Part shown: positions 8,029 to 18,700 of the stretch, piece after piece
Layout: each line of letters starts with the position of its first letter
How positions within the stretch are numbered: the first letter of the stretch is position 1
NCBI RefSeq assembly: GCF_000382205.1
Contig: NZ_KB907789.1
Coordinates: forward strand, 868,001-932,000
Direction of reading: 5' to 3'
DNA: 64,000 nucleotides
From: Dyadobacter beijingensis DSM 21582
Lineage (GTDB): Bacteria > Bacteroidota > Bacteroidia > Cytophagales > Spirosomataceae
The notes under the pieces: generated by a model
Database searches by the model: none
What the model was told of the DNA's origin: nothing
The model's input: only the letters and a program-made list of their open reading frames with translations
Translations under genes and position numbers: made by a program

Positions 8029-10083
8029 ATGAGTTTCCTTTTTCCGTCTTTTTTATGGGGTTTGCTGGCCATATCAGTGCCTGTTGCAATTCACATTTTT
8101 AATTTCAGACGGACAAAAAAGGTCTACTTCACCAATGTCGCTTTTTTGAAGGCGGTCGAAACGCAGACGAAGTCGATCCGGCAGATCAAGCACTGGCTGG
8201 TCCTGGCAGCGCGGGTACTGGCGATCGCCTGCCTCGCATTCGCATTCTCACAGCCGTTTCTCCCGGCAGAAAGTAATGTGGCCGTAGACCGGCGCGGCAT
8301 TACCAGCCTTTACCTCGACAATTCGCTGAGCATGGAAAGCGAGCTCAATAACAAGCGCTACCTCGACATTGCCACGGGCCGCCTCGGCGACTTACTGGGT
8401 TTATTCAAAAACGCGACCTCGCTCCAACTCGTCACCAACGACTTTTCCGCACAGGAACAAGGTCTTTACCCCGCCGAAAAGCTCCGCGACCGCCTCACGA
8501 CGATCGGCCTGTCGAGCACGCCGCGCACGCTGGAACAGGTGTACAAAAGGCAGGAAAACCTGATGTCGCGGCATTCGCAAAGCGGTAGAAACCAGCTGTT
8601 CTGGTTTTCGGATTTCCAGAAAAGCACGGCAGGCGACCTCTCTGCCATTCGAACGGATTCGACGAACCAGCTGTTTCTCGTACCGGTTCAGGCGGAGGCC
8701 GAAAAGAATGTATTCGTCGATTCCGCCTGGCTGAACACGCCGTTTATCCGCGAGCTGCAAAACAATATCCTGTTTGTAAAAGTGAGCAACTCCGGCAACC
8801 GGGAGGCCCGTAATGTGGTGCTACGGCTTAGTCTGGACAATACGCAGGCCTCCACGGCATCGGTGAATGTACCGGCGAACGGCAGCGCCACGGCGAAATT
8901 CAATTTTAACCTCAAAGGAAAGGGCTATAAAAAAGGCCAGATCACTTTCGACGACTTTCCTGTCACGTTCGATAACGATTACTATTTTGTGCTGAATGCT
9001 TCGCCGCTCATCCGCGTGCTGCACGTGTACGGCCAGAAGCCGGACGGTAATTATATCGAGAATGTGTATGCCAATGACAGCCTGTTTACGCTGCAAAGTT
9101 ACAGCGCACAGAACGTCGATCCGGGGCTCGTGAAGAACTCCGATCTCGTGGTTTTGGAAGGCGTAACGCAGCTTTCGGGAACGCTTCCGCAGGATTTGCA
9201 GGAGTTTGTGCGACAAGGCGGGAGCCTGGCCGTTATCCCGCCGGCCGCTCCGGTTGTGGATAGTTATGCCCGCTTTCTGAGCGGCCTGGGCTTAAATGGC
9301 GTGACGGCCGAAAAAGCGCCGGCGGCTCTTCCGCTCGCCGTGCCCGATCGTAACAACCCGTTTTTCAGCGACGTATTCGAGGAATCGATGCGGCAGGAAA
9401 TGAATCTGAACCTGCCCGGTGCATTGCCGGTATGGAGCTGGGCCAAAGCAGGCCAGCAACTGCTGACATTGCGAAATGGGCAGACTTACCTGAACCAGAC
9501 GATGTCCGGCTCGGGAAAAACCTATCTTTTCGCGGCGCCTTTCAACCAGGATTTCGGTAATGTGGCGCAGCACGCGATTTTCGTGCCGGTGATGTACAAA
9601 ATCGCAGCATCCAGCGTCCGCCAGCAGCGCACGTCGTTCACATTCGACGAAAACCCTATTTCCCTCAACATTGAAAAACCCAAACCGAACTCCGTTTACA
9701 AGCTGAGGCGCGGCAAAACGGAAATCATACCGGTACAACGCATTACCGGCAATCAGCTGCTCCTGGAAATCCCGCAGGGCGACCAGGCCAGCGACGGTCT
9801 CGCCGCCGGCTACTTCGACCTCGTGCTGGACAACAAAACGGAGCAGATCATCGCCCTTAACCACAATCACGCCGAATCCAAACTCCAGTACTACTCCCCA
9901 GACGAACTCCGCGCCGCATTTTCCGGCCAGAAAAACGTCCAGGTATTCGACAAAATCGACGACGATGCGTTCTCGACAGCGTTCCAGCAGCAAAATATGG
10001 GCACAACGCTTTGGAAATTTTTCCTCTACGGGGCGCTGTTCTTTCTCCTGGTGGAAATAGGGTTGATACGTTTTATGAAGTGA
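8029..10083 (+). CDS. BatA-domain membrane protein (aerotolerance-type)
   Basis: A 684-residue inner-membrane protein. The N-terminal BatA domain starts with FLFPSFLWGLLAISVPVAIHIFNFRRTKKVYFTNVAFL split over its first 40 residues. A second hydrophobic helix follows at about 55-75, and a von Willebrand A-like segment with LDNSLSMES near residue 100. A long periplasmic region follows and a last membrane helix lies near 660-680. BatA-type proteins occur in bat/MoxR clusters, but no MoxR ATPase is nearby. The VWA region keeps a DxSxS metal-site pattern. The role is likely in envelope assembly; the exact function is unknown. Confidence 0.8.
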   Translation: MSFLFPSFLWGLLAISVPVAIHIFNFRRTKKVYFTNVAFLKAVETQTKSIRQIKHWLVLAARVLAIACLAFAFSQPFLPAESNVAVDRRGITSLYLDNSLSMESELNNKRYLDIATGRLGDLLGLFKNATSLQLVTNDFSAQEQGLYPAEKLRDRLTTIGLSSTPRTLEQVYKRQENLMSRHSQSGRNQLFWFSDFQKSTAGDLSAIRTDSTNQLFLVPVQAEAEKNVFVDSAWLNTPFIRELQNNILFVKVSNSGNREARNVVLRLSLDNTQASTASVNVPANGSATAKFNFNLKGKGYKKGQITFDDFPVTFDNDYYFVLNASPLIRVLHVYGQKPDGNYIENVYANDSLFTLQSYSAQNVDPGLVKNSDLVVLEGVTQLSGTLPQDLQEFVRQGGSLAVIPPAAPVVDSYARFLSGLGLNGVTAEKAPAALPLAVPDRNNPFFSDVFEESMRQEMNLNLPGALPVWSWAKAGQQLLTLRNGQTYLNQTMSGSGKTYLFAAPFNQDFGNVAQHAIFVPVMYKIAASSVRQQRTSFTFDENPISLNIEKPKPNSVYKLRRGKTEIIPVQRITGNQLLLEIPQGDQASDGLAAGYFDLVLDNKTEQIIALNHNHAESKLQYYSPDELRAAFSGQKNVQVFDKIDDDAFSTAFQQQNMGTTLWKFFLYGALFFLLVEIGLIRFMK

Positions 10084-10155
10084 ATCATTTCGCAACATTC
10101 CTTTTATCTCACCCGTTTTTAAACCAATTTTGCGGGAAAATATCATTATTGATCA

Positions 10156-11295
10156 ATGCTTTCATCCCGAATCGGAATTCTTGGCGGCGGGCAGCTGGGG
10201 CTCATGCTCCTGCAAGCGGCTGTGGATTGGAACCTCGATATTCACGTACTCGACCCGGACGCCGAAGCGCCGTGCCGCAAAATAGCGCCCCATTTTACAC
10301 AAGGCTCTCTGCAAGATTTTGACACCGTTTATAACTTTGGCAAAGACCTCGACGTCATTACCATTGAAATCGAAAAGGTGAATGTGGAAGCGCTGGAAAC
10401 TTTGGAAAAAGAGGGCAAAAAGGTTTACCCGCAGCCTTCCGTGATCCGCCAAATCCAGGACAAGCGCATTCAAAAGCAGTTTTACGCCGAACAACAACTT
10501 CCTACCGCCGAATTTATCCTGACGGAAAACCGGCAAGACGTCGCGAATTATACCTCCTTCTTACCCGCATTCCATAAACTGGGCAAAGACGGTTACGACG
10601 GCCGCGGTGTGCAGCGAATAACATCCGCCGCCGATCTCGATAAAGCATTCGACAAGCCGGGATTGCTCGAAAAAGCAGTGGCATTCGAGAAAGAACTCGC
10701 GGTGATCGTGGCGCGCAATGCCAATGGAGATATCGAGACCTTCCCGACCGTAGAAATGGTGTTCCATCCCGAGCATAACCTCGTGGAATACCTCTTTGCC
10801 CCCGCCGAAATCAGCGAAGAGGTAAATGCAAAAGCCCAGGAGATCGCGCGGAAAACGGCCGGAGCATTCCAGATTGTAGGCTTGCTGGCCGTGGAATTGT
10901 TCCTGACACCCGAAGGCGAAGTGCTGATCAACGAAGTGGCGCCGCGGCCGCACAACAGCGGCCACCATACCATCCGCGCCAACGCTACTTCGCAATACGA
11001 GCAGCATTGGCGGGCGATTCTGAACCTTCCGCTCGGAAGTACGCACGCGTACGGGCCATCCGCGATGGTGAATTTACTCGGTGAAGACGGCTACGAGGGG
11101 CCAGCCGTGTATGAGGGCATGGAGAAGCTGCTGGCCACGCCGGAAGTGTTCCCGTTCCTCTATTGGAAAGCCATTACGAAGCCTTTCCGCAAAATGGGGC
11201 ATATTACCATTATGGATTCGGACATCACTTCATTGAAAGCGAAAGCCGATTTCGTGCAGAAAAATATCAAAGTAATCAGTCACAAAACGAAGTAA
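10156..11295 (+). CDS. purK: 5-(carboxyamino)imidazole ribonucleotide synthase
   Basis: A 379-residue ATP-grasp enzyme of purine synthesis that carboxylates AIR to N5-CAIR. Its N-terminus IGILGGGQLGLMLLQAA is diagnostic, followed by LGKDGYDGRGVQ (ATP-binding loop) and INEVAPRPHNSGHHTI (metal and substrate site). The length is normal. It is followed after nine bases by purE, which uses its product, so the two form an operon. A weak -7-like element (one mismatch to TAnnTTTG) lies at 10125-10132. Confidence 0.95.
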   Translation: MLSSRIGILGGGQLGLMLLQAAVDWNLDIHVLDPDAEAPCRKIAPHFTQGSLQDFDTVYNFGKDLDVITIEIEKVNVEALETLEKEGKKVYPQPSVIRQIQDKRIQKQFYAEQQLPTAEFILTENRQDVANYTSFLPAFHKLGKDGYDGRGVQRITSAADLDKAFDKPGLLEKAVAFEKELAVIVARNANGDIETFPTVEMVFHPEHNLVEYLFAPAEISEEVNAKAQEIARKTAGAFQIVGLLAVELFLTPEGEVLINEVAPRPHNSGHHTIRANATSQYEQHWRAILNLPLGSTHAYGPSAMVNLLGEDGYEGPAVYEGMEKLLATPEVFPFLYWKAITKPFRKMGHITIMDSDITSLKAKADFVQKNIKVISHKTK

Positions 11296-11304
11296 CATAT
11301 TCCA

Positions 11305-11796
11305 ATGGTAGGGATTATCATGGGCAGCCTTTCCGACAGAAAGGTAATGCAACTGGCCGCAGACGCTTTAACGGAACTCGGCGTTTCATATGAAATGGAA
11401 ATCGTGTCGGCACACCGTACCCCCGAGCGCATGCTCGAATACGGCGCGTCGGCGCGCAGCCGCGGGTTGAAAGTGATCATCGCGGGCGCAGGCGGCGCGG
11501 CGCATTTGCCCGGAATGGTGGCGTCGCTCACTTCATTGCCGGTGATCGGCGTGCCCGTGCTGTCGAGCAACTCGATCGACGGCTGGGATTCGGTACTGTC
11601 CATCCTGCAAATGCCTGCGGGCGTACCGGTTGCGACCGTGGCCCTCGACGGCGCGCGCAACGCCGGCATACTCGCCGCACAGATCATCGGCGCAAGCGAT
11701 CCTGAGCTCGCAAAAAGGCTCGATGCGTTCAAGGAAAGCCTGAAAGAGAAAGTGGCGGTGATGAATGAGGAATTGAAAAATCAACTTGGAAACTAG
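11305..11796 (+). CDS. purE: N5-CAIR mutase
   Basis: A 163-residue class I PurE, which converts N5-CAIR to CAIR. Visible motifs are IIMGSLSDRKVM, the catalytic SAHRTPERM, and GAGGAAHLPGMVAS. The presence of purK immediately upstream supports the class I (mutase) rather than class II (AIR carboxylase) assignment. SDR replaces the commoner SDW/SDL, a minor variation. Confidence 0.95.
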   Translation: MVGIIMGSLSDRKVMQLAADALTELGVSYEMEIVSAHRTPERMLEYGASARSRGLKVIIAGAGGAAHLPGMVASLTSLPVIGVPVLSSNSIDGWDSVLSILQMPAGVPVATVALDGARNAGILAAQIIGASDPELAKRLDAFKESLKEKVAVMNEELKNQLGN

Positions 11797-11856
11797 GTTG
11801 TCTTTATTATTTTCGTAGAAAATTAACTCCACTAAAAAATAGAATCCGGCCAGGTT

Positions 11857-12489
11857 ATGGAAGACGAATTCCCGAAAAAAAGAAATATCCGTCCCACTGA
11901 AAAGTCGAATCTGCCTATTGTTACATTGCTGGTGTTAGTACTGCTGGTGTTGGCAATGCTTTACGTCGGCTACGAATATATTTCTGACAGTTCGTCGAGT
12001 TCCGAAGAACTCACATCGGTCGTCGTCGACTCTACGGTGGAGCAGACTGCGACGGAGCCTATCAGCGACGAGCCGGCGCCGTCTTCCGAAGAAACTGCCG
12101 AGGAAACGAAGCCGGAGCCTGTGAAAGAAAAAGTGGAAGAGCCTAAGAAAGAAGAGAAACCGGCCATATCCGCATCTTCTGTGGGCGGAGAACAAATAAC
12201 CCATACCGTTCAGAGCGGCGAGACGTTTTCGAGCATTGCTTCCCGCTATAACCTGAAAACGGAAACGCTGCAAGGCCTTAATTCTTCCGTTTCCGACGTA
12301 AAGGCAGGCACTACCAAACTGAAAATTCAGGTAAAAGCGGTACACACCGTCGGTCCCGGCGACGTGTTGCGCGTAGTGGCAGGCAAATATGGCGTTACCA
12401 AAGAAGCATTGATGAAAGCCAACGGCAAAACCCGCGATTTCTCGGAAAGAGGCGAAAAACTGATCATTCCGTTTCCCGATAAAAAATAG
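11857..12489 (+). CDS. Membrane-anchored protein with two LysM domains
   Basis: A 210-residue protein. It has a short basic N-terminus, one transmembrane helix (about 25-45), a Ser/Glu/Pro/Lys-rich periplasmic linker (about 50-110), then two LysM domains. The first begins THTVQSGETFSSIASRYNL and the second HTVGPGDVLRVVAGKYGV. LysM binds peptidoglycan glycan chains, so the protein probably tethers the inner membrane to the wall. No hydrolase domain is attached. It lies 60 bases after purE and ends in a terminator. Confidence 0.85.
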   Translation: MEDEFPKKRNIRPTEKSNLPIVTLLVLVLLVLAMLYVGYEYISDSSSSSEELTSVVVDSTVEQTATEPISDEPAPSSEETAEETKPEPVKEKVEEPKKEEKPAISASSVGGEQITHTVQSGETFSSIASRYNLKTETLQGLNSSVSDVKAGTTKLKIQVKAVHTVGPGDVLRVVAGKYGVTKEALMKANGKTRDFSERGEKLIIPFPDKK

Positions 12490-12521
12490 GTTTCAATCGA
12501 TGCTGCCTATTGCAAATAAAT

Positions 12522-12554
12522 AATCCCGGAGCCGAAGCCCCGGGATTTCTTTTT
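12522..12554 (+). terminator. Intrinsic terminator after the LysM gene
   Basis: An aatcccgg/ccgggatt stem with a 10-nt loop followed by tctttttg. It sits between this plus-strand gene and the convergent receptor gene. Confidence 0.75.
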
Positions 12555-12575
12555 GCACTGACGAAGGGGTTAATG

Positions 12576-15491
12576 CTAGTTGTTGAAGCCCCGGCCGCCG
12601 CCGCCCTGGCCGCGCTCGCGGTCGCCACCGCCCGGGAAGCCCGCTCCGCCGTCGAAATCACGTCTTCTGTAATTCCCGTCGTTGTTGGAAGGCATTTTAC
12701 CGAAGTTTCTCAGCGTGTAAGTGAACGTCAGCATCGCATATTGGGTCAGCACGCGGTTCGTCACGTCCTGCACGTAGGTTTCGGTCACGTTGCGGGTAAT
12801 GCTGTTGTTCTGTTTCAAAATATCGAAAACCGTCAGTTTCAGCTCGCCCGCATTGTTTTTCAGGAATTTCTTGCCGACGCTGGCGTTCCAGAGCGTGAAG
12901 TTTTGGTTAAATCCTGCCCCCAGCCCACGGTAGGATTGGTTACTGATATCGCTTTGCAGGACAAATCCTTTTCCAAAAATCCAGTTTACACGGCCGGTAA
13001 TGCTCTGGGTGTAATAGTTGTTGTTCAGATTCGGCTGGATACTGTTCCGAACCACATTGTAATTACCTGAATACGAAGCGGTGAAGTCCAGCTTATCGCT
13101 GATGTTGCTGCTCACCACCAGCCCCTGCGACACTGCGTACGTGTTCGAGAAGTTAGGCACGTAGTTGATCATCCCCGGCGAACGCACATAGTTGAAGCCG
13201 GCGGTCAGGTTCAGGTTCAATTTCAATGGCGCGATCGGCTTTCCGAATGCGAAGAAAGAGCGGGCGTTCCAGCTGCCGTCGACGTTGATCGGCTCGGTGA
13301 ACTTGGCACCTCTTTCCAGGAACAGGCCATTAGGCAGCGTCATCGGGTTCTGCGCAATCACAGTCGAATTCACGATCGCATTGTTGGTTTGCGTCAGAAA
13401 AACCATGGCATTCAGGCTGTAAGGCCGTTTCGCACCCGCCAGCGAGTAGCGCACGTTGAACATGTTACGATATTCTTGTTTCAAATCCGGGTTACCGCCG
13501 GTGAGCGACAGCGGGTTGCTGTTATCGATCACATTTTGCAGCTGCGAAATCGACGGCTGGTTGGTGGAGCTCCGGAAGAATGCGCGGAACTGCGCGCCGG
13601 ATTTCGAGCGGTAGTTGATCATCGCATTAGGCAGGATATTGGTAAACGACTGATCCACCTTGTTGTTGATCGGCGCGAGCTGCTGGCTGTACAGGCCGGT
13701 ATTCTGGAAATCGAGACCGATATTAGCCGACCAGCTGTTTTTGCGGTAACGGTATCCCAGTCCGGCACGGTTGGTAATGTATCGGTTGTCGAAATTGTTG
13801 GTCAGAAGCGAATCCAGGTCGGAATATGTGCCGTCGTCATAGCTCATATTATAGGTATCCTTGTTTGAATTGCTGTTCTGAACCGTCAGGCCGTAGTTGA
13901 ACTGCAACTGGCCGGTGGTACTGACAGGCTCGGTGTATACGAAATTTCCGCCCAATGTAATTCCGTCCGAATGCGTAAAGCTGCGCTGATCGATCGTGTC
14001 ACCCCGCATGGCCGTATCACCGAGCACGAGGTTGTCAAAATACATATTCCGAGAATACAGGTCACGCCGGCCGTTTTTGTCATTCAGCTGGGTATTGAAG
14101 TTGACCGAAATGGTCCGTCCCTTTTTCTCGAATGCATGGCGGAACAAAATGTCGTTCGAGAAGTTATATCCCTTGTTGGAATTACCCTGGCTGTTGTCCG
14201 AGCTGTTCACCTTGCTGCCGTCGGTTGCCAGCGTCGTCAGCCCGGCCTTCACACTGCCCGAATGATTGTCCTGAAAACTCAGTCTCGGCGTGATGATCAG
14301 CGAGTTTTTAGGGTCGATATTGTATTCCACCCGGAAATTCAGCCGATGGTTCGAATTCGTCGTGTTCGTACGACTGTTTTCATTATAAAACTGGTTGCTG
14401 GTAGCGCCTTGCAGAAAGTATTCCTGCGAGGTGCCCTGGATATTCGAATTGCTTGTCCGGTTAAAGAAATAGCTGCCCGAAATATCTACCTTCTTGCCTA
14501 TTTTATTGGAATAGTTCAAACCGAACGAATTGGTACCGGTAATCCCGCTCTGGTTGCCCACAAGGAAATTCCCCGCCGAACCGCCGCCGCCGCGGTTACC
14601 ACCTCCCCCGCCGCCGCCCGAAACGCCGAGCAAATCCTGGCTGGAAAAATTCTGCACATTGATATTATTGCTCAGGCCGATGACCGATATACGCTGGTTG
14701 CCTTTGAAGAAACTCACATTACCGCCCGCCTGGTACCGGTCGTCCAGGCCATAGCCTGCGAACACCTTCCCGAACTGGCCCATTCGCTTATCGGCCTTGG
14801 TCACGATATTGATCGTTTTCTGGGCATTACCGTCGTCAAAACCCGTGAATTGCGCCTGGTCGCTCAGCTTATCGAACACTTCGATTTTGTCAACCACTTC
14901 GGCCGGAAGGGACTTCAAAGTCAATGCCGCATCGTCGCCAAAGAAGGGCTTACCATCCACTAAAACGCGGTTTACAGTCTCGCCATGGGCGGTTACCGTC
15001 CCATTAGCGACCGTAATGCCCGGCATTTTCTGGATGAGGTCCTCGGTATTGGCATCCGGGTTAGTTTTGAACGCCGCCGCATTGAATTGCGTCGTATCAC
15101 CTTTTTGTTCCATCGCGGTCACCTGCCCTACTACCTTCACTTCTTTGAGGTTCGAAACGGCTTCGGTTAAGGTAATCGTCCCCAGTTCCTGTGAATCCTG
15201 GGTAAGGGTGATGGTTTTGGAGAAATCTTTATAGCTCAGGTAGGACACTTTTACCAGGTAGGAAACTTGTTTGGAAAGGCCCGTGAACGCGAATTTACCA
15301 TTCACGTCCGTGGTCACATATTCCGGCTTGGCGTCAGGTGTATTGCGGCTCACGGCCACATATGCACCCACGACGGCTTCGCGGCTTACGCTGTCGAGAA
15401 CGGTGCCGGTAAGCTGCGCATTTTGCGCCTGGGCGAATGCCGGTGCGGCCAAAGCGGCCAGCAGGAGGACGATGAATGTAAATCTGTTCAT
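12576..15491 (-). CDS. Outer-membrane TonB-type receptor with carboxypeptidase-like N-domain and Gly-rich insertions
   Basis: A 971-residue protein. It has a signal peptide (about 1-23, ending AFAQAQ), a CarboxypepD-regulatory-like domain (about 25-105) and a plug-like region (about 120-230, with MPGITVANGTVTAHGETVNRV split across it). The long outer-membrane barrel is of the OMP_b-brl_2 type. Two low-complexity glycine runs stand out: one near residue 290 (SGGGGGGGNRGGGG) and the C-terminal tail (FPGGGDRERGQGGGGRG). The barrel does not end in the usual aromatic residue but in that soluble tail. I chose the start at MNRF, which opens the signal peptide. No SusD partner adjoins; the ligand is unknown. 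Confidence 0.8.
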   Translation of the reverse strand: MNRFTFIVLLLAALAAPAFAQAQNAQLTGTVLDSVSREAVVGAYVAVSRNTPDAKPEYVTTDVNGKFAFTGLSKQVSYLVKVSYLSYKDFSKTITLTQDSQELGTITLTEAVSNLKEVKVVGQVTAMEQKGDTTQFNAAAFKTNPDANTEDLIQKMPGITVANGTVTAHGETVNRVLVDGKPFFGDDAALTLKSLPAEVVDKIEVFDKLSDQAQFTGFDDGNAQKTINIVTKADKRMGQFGKVFAGYGLDDRYQAGGNVSFFKGNQRISVIGLSNNINVQNFSSQDLLGVSGGGGGGGNRGGGGSAGNFLVGNQSGITGTNSFGLNYSNKIGKKVDISGSYFFNRTSNSNIQGTSQEYFLQGATSNQFYNENSRTNTTNSNHRLNFRVEYNIDPKNSLIITPRLSFQDNHSGSVKAGLTTLATDGSKVNSSDNSQGNSNKGYNFSNDILFRHAFEKKGRTISVNFNTQLNDKNGRRDLYSRNMYFDNLVLGDTAMRGDTIDQRSFTHSDGITLGGNFVYTEPVSTTGQLQFNYGLTVQNSNSNKDTYNMSYDDGTYSDLDSLLTNNFDNRYITNRAGLGYRYRKNSWSANIGLDFQNTGLYSQQLAPINNKVDQSFTNILPNAMINYRSKSGAQFRAFFRSSTNQPSISQLQNVIDNSNPLSLTGGNPDLKQEYRNMFNVRYSLAGAKRPYSLNAMVFLTQTNNAIVNSTVIAQNPMTLPNGLFLERGAKFTEPINVDGSWNARSFFAFGKPIAPLKLNLNLTAGFNYVRSPGMINYVPNFSNTYAVSQGLVVSSNISDKLDFTASYSGNYNVVRNSIQPNLNNNYYTQSITGRVNWIFGKGFVLQSDISNQSYRGLGAGFNQNFTLWNASVGKKFLKNNAGELKLTVFDILKQNNSITRNVTETYVQDVTNRVLTQYAMLTFTYTLRNFGKMPSNNDGNYRRRDFDGGAGFPGGGDRERGQGGGGRGFNN

Positions 15492-15712
15492 GACTTGTAA
15501 AGGTTTATTGCTGGTTAGAGCACCCTTTCTTATCAAAGTTTAATGCCCGAAGGCAACAAACCTTTACAATCGACAGTTTCGGAGGTATTTATAGATCAAC
15601 AGCCAATTTTCACCGACGAAAAGAACCACCCATCGAAAGCGGTCAATTATCAATCAACGATCGGCGGTCAGCGGTCGGCGGTCAGTCAGCGGCAGTCGGC
15701 GGTCAACCACCG

Positions 15713-18700
15713 CTATTTCAGCCATTCCCCCAACAATCCCTTGTAGCTGGCCAGGAACCGTTCGTATGCTTTTTCCAATTGCGGCAATGCCTCGGCGAGC
15801 GTACTCGTATCATCTGATTTGAGCCGCCATTCCGCATCACGCGCGATTTCGGCCACTTGCAGCACCCCTACCGTGCCTCCGCTGCCTTTCAATGTATGGA
15901 GATTGCTTTTCACGGTTTTAATATCCCCGGCTTTAAATGCCTCCACGGCACCCGCTACCAGCTCGTTCGATTCGGTCACAAAATCGTCAAAAACCGACCA
16001 TACCAGTTCGGCGCCGCCGATCCCGGCGAGCTGTTCGATGATTTCCTTGTCGAGGACCGGTGCGGTAGCTTCCTGGGCTATCTCTTTTTGTTTTAATTCG
16101 AATTGGCGGTTTTCAATGTTACCCATCAGCTCCCGCACCTTCTGCACGAGCGTTTGTGCGCGGATCGGCTTGGCAATATAATCGTCCATTCCCTGGCTCA
16201 TAAAGCGGTCGCGGTCCTCCTTCATCGAATAGGCCGTCATAGCCACGATTGGCGGCAGTCCTTTTGAAAAACGCTTTTTCAGCTCCTGGGTCGTCTCGAC
16301 GCCGTCCATATCGGGCATTTGAATATCCATAAAAATGATATCGTACCCCTTCGCATCGGAATGGTAGCGTTTTTCTACCATTTCAATGGCCTTGAACCCG
16401 CTTTCGGCCAGGTCGGTTTCGCAACCCGATTTTTTCAGGATTTCATTCGCTACCTTCCTGTTCACGGCATTGTCGTCGACAAGCAGAATAGACGGATGAT
16501 AATCGACGAACACATCTTCGATCGGCGTTTCTTCCAGCTGCGTGACGGTACTGACCTGCGCGATGGACGTTTCCTTCGTTTCAAATGTAAACCAGAAAGT
16601 ACTCCCTTCGCCCAATGTCGATTCCACGCCGATTTCGCCGTTCATCAATGCGCAAAGCTGTTTGGAAATGGCCAAACCAAGTCCCGTTCCCCCAAACGAC
16701 TTCCGCGATGAATTGTCCAGCTGTGTGAATGAGGTAAACAGAATCTGCTTGTCGGTGGCACTGATACCAATCCCGGAATCCTGCACATCCACCTTGATTT
16801 TGTGGAACAAGCCGTCTTTTCTGATCAATGTCAGGAAAACTTTCACAGAACCATTTTCAGTGAATTTCAATGCATTGGACGTCAGGTTCGACATGATTTG
16901 CAGCAGGCGCGTCTGGTCCGCAATGATGAATTTCGGAATGTCCGGCGCGATGTGGTATGTGAGCGTATTCCCCTTGCTTTTGGCCGTCTGCCCGAAAAGT
17001 GATACCAGCTTAAGCAGCAATTCTTCCACGGCAATGGGCGCCTCGTGCAGCTCCATTTTACCCGCTTCGATTTTCGAAAGGTCGAGAATGTCATTCAGAA
17101 TGTTCAGCAGAGTTTCCGACGACCGCTTGATCGTCAGCACGTAATCCTTTTGCTCCACATTCAGCGGCGTCTCGCCGAGCAAATCGATCATCCCGATCAC
17201 CCCGTTCATCGGCGTGCGTATTTCGTGGCTCATATTCGCCAAAAATCCCTCTTTCACCTTCAACGAGCGTTCGGCGTGTTCCTTGGCTTTCAGGAGTTCC
17301 TGCTCGTTGCGTTTCAGCTCGGTAATGTCGCGCGCGAGCACGGCTACCTCGGTCGGCTTGCCCTTGTCATTGGTGAACATGAGCATGTTGATCATAAACT
17401 GGCGCTCGGTACCGTCTTTCCGGTACATCGTGATCTCGAAATTCCGCAGACTTTTCGTTTTACGAAGCCGTATTAATGCCGAGTGGATGCGTTTCTTGTC
17501 CGGGAAAAACTCGGTTACCTTATGTCCGATCACATCTTCCGGCAAATACCCCAGCCGTTTCAGCACCGACTGGCTGATCATCGTGATCTCGCCCAGGCGG
17601 TTAATGCGGCAATAAATATCCTGCAAGTTTTCAAAAATACCCCTGAAAAGCTCCTCGCTATGCCGCAGCGACAGTTCCGCCTCTTTCCTGCGTGTAATGT
17701 CCCGGGCGATACCGGAGACTTCCTCGATCACGCCGTCGGCATAATGGATGGGGTTGAGGTAAAATTCGAGCCACATTTCGCCGGCGTCTTTCCGGTCTAT
17801 TTTAAATTCGAAATACTGCGGCTCTCCGCGCAATGCCTGGCGGTACTTGGTTTCGAGCGTCCGGCGGTTGCTGTTGCCCACCATGCGCCAGCCAAATTTC
17901 TCTGCACTGGCCTGCAACGACGGCCTCACACCCAGCTGGTTATGGATCAGATCGGCATAATTCCGGTTGAACGACGTCAGTTGCAGCGATTTATTGACAG
18001 ACCATATCAAATGCGAGCTGCTGTCGAAGATCGCGTTCAACCTAGCCAGGTATTTGTTCAGTTCCTCTTCGCTCTGCTTCCTTGCGATAGCCATCGCTAC
18101 CTGGCCCGAGATGAATTCCAGCAGTTCCAGATCGCGTGTATCGAACATATTAGGGTCGTCGTACGACTTCACCCCGATGATGCCCGTCACCCGGTCGCCG
18201 ATACGCAGGGGCACGCACAGGAGCACTTTCGGCGTCACGCCATACAAATAGAGGCTATTTGTCTTGGCAAGCTTTTCGATGTCCTCGTCGGAAAGGAACA
18301 GCGGCCTGTTCGACGCGATCGCGTACTCCGTGAGCCCGTTACCTAACCTCCGTTTGGTAAAGCGGACATTCCCTTTGAAATATTGATCTACATAATAAGG
18401 AAAGTAAATGTAGCTCTTGCTCGGGTCGTAGAGGGCGATGAAGAAGTTTCTTACATCGATGATCTTACCCAATTCCTCATGAATACCGTGGTAGAATTCG
18501 TCGAGGTTCTGGGTGTTGACGGTCCAGTTGGCAATGCTGTAATAAAGGTTCTGGGCCTTCTCCGCCCTTATTTTTTCCGTAAAATCATTTAAGATACAGC
18601 GGAATGCCGTCGGTTTGCCGTTATCGTAACGACAGTTCACACTCCCGGCCACGAATACTTTTTTACCTTCCCGGCTCAGGAACACCGCCTCGAAATTCGG

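Noticed and set aside
15661..15707. Possible CRISPR-like repeats
   Set aside because: The units are about 10 bases, imperfect, without spacers of even length; no cas genes are nearby.
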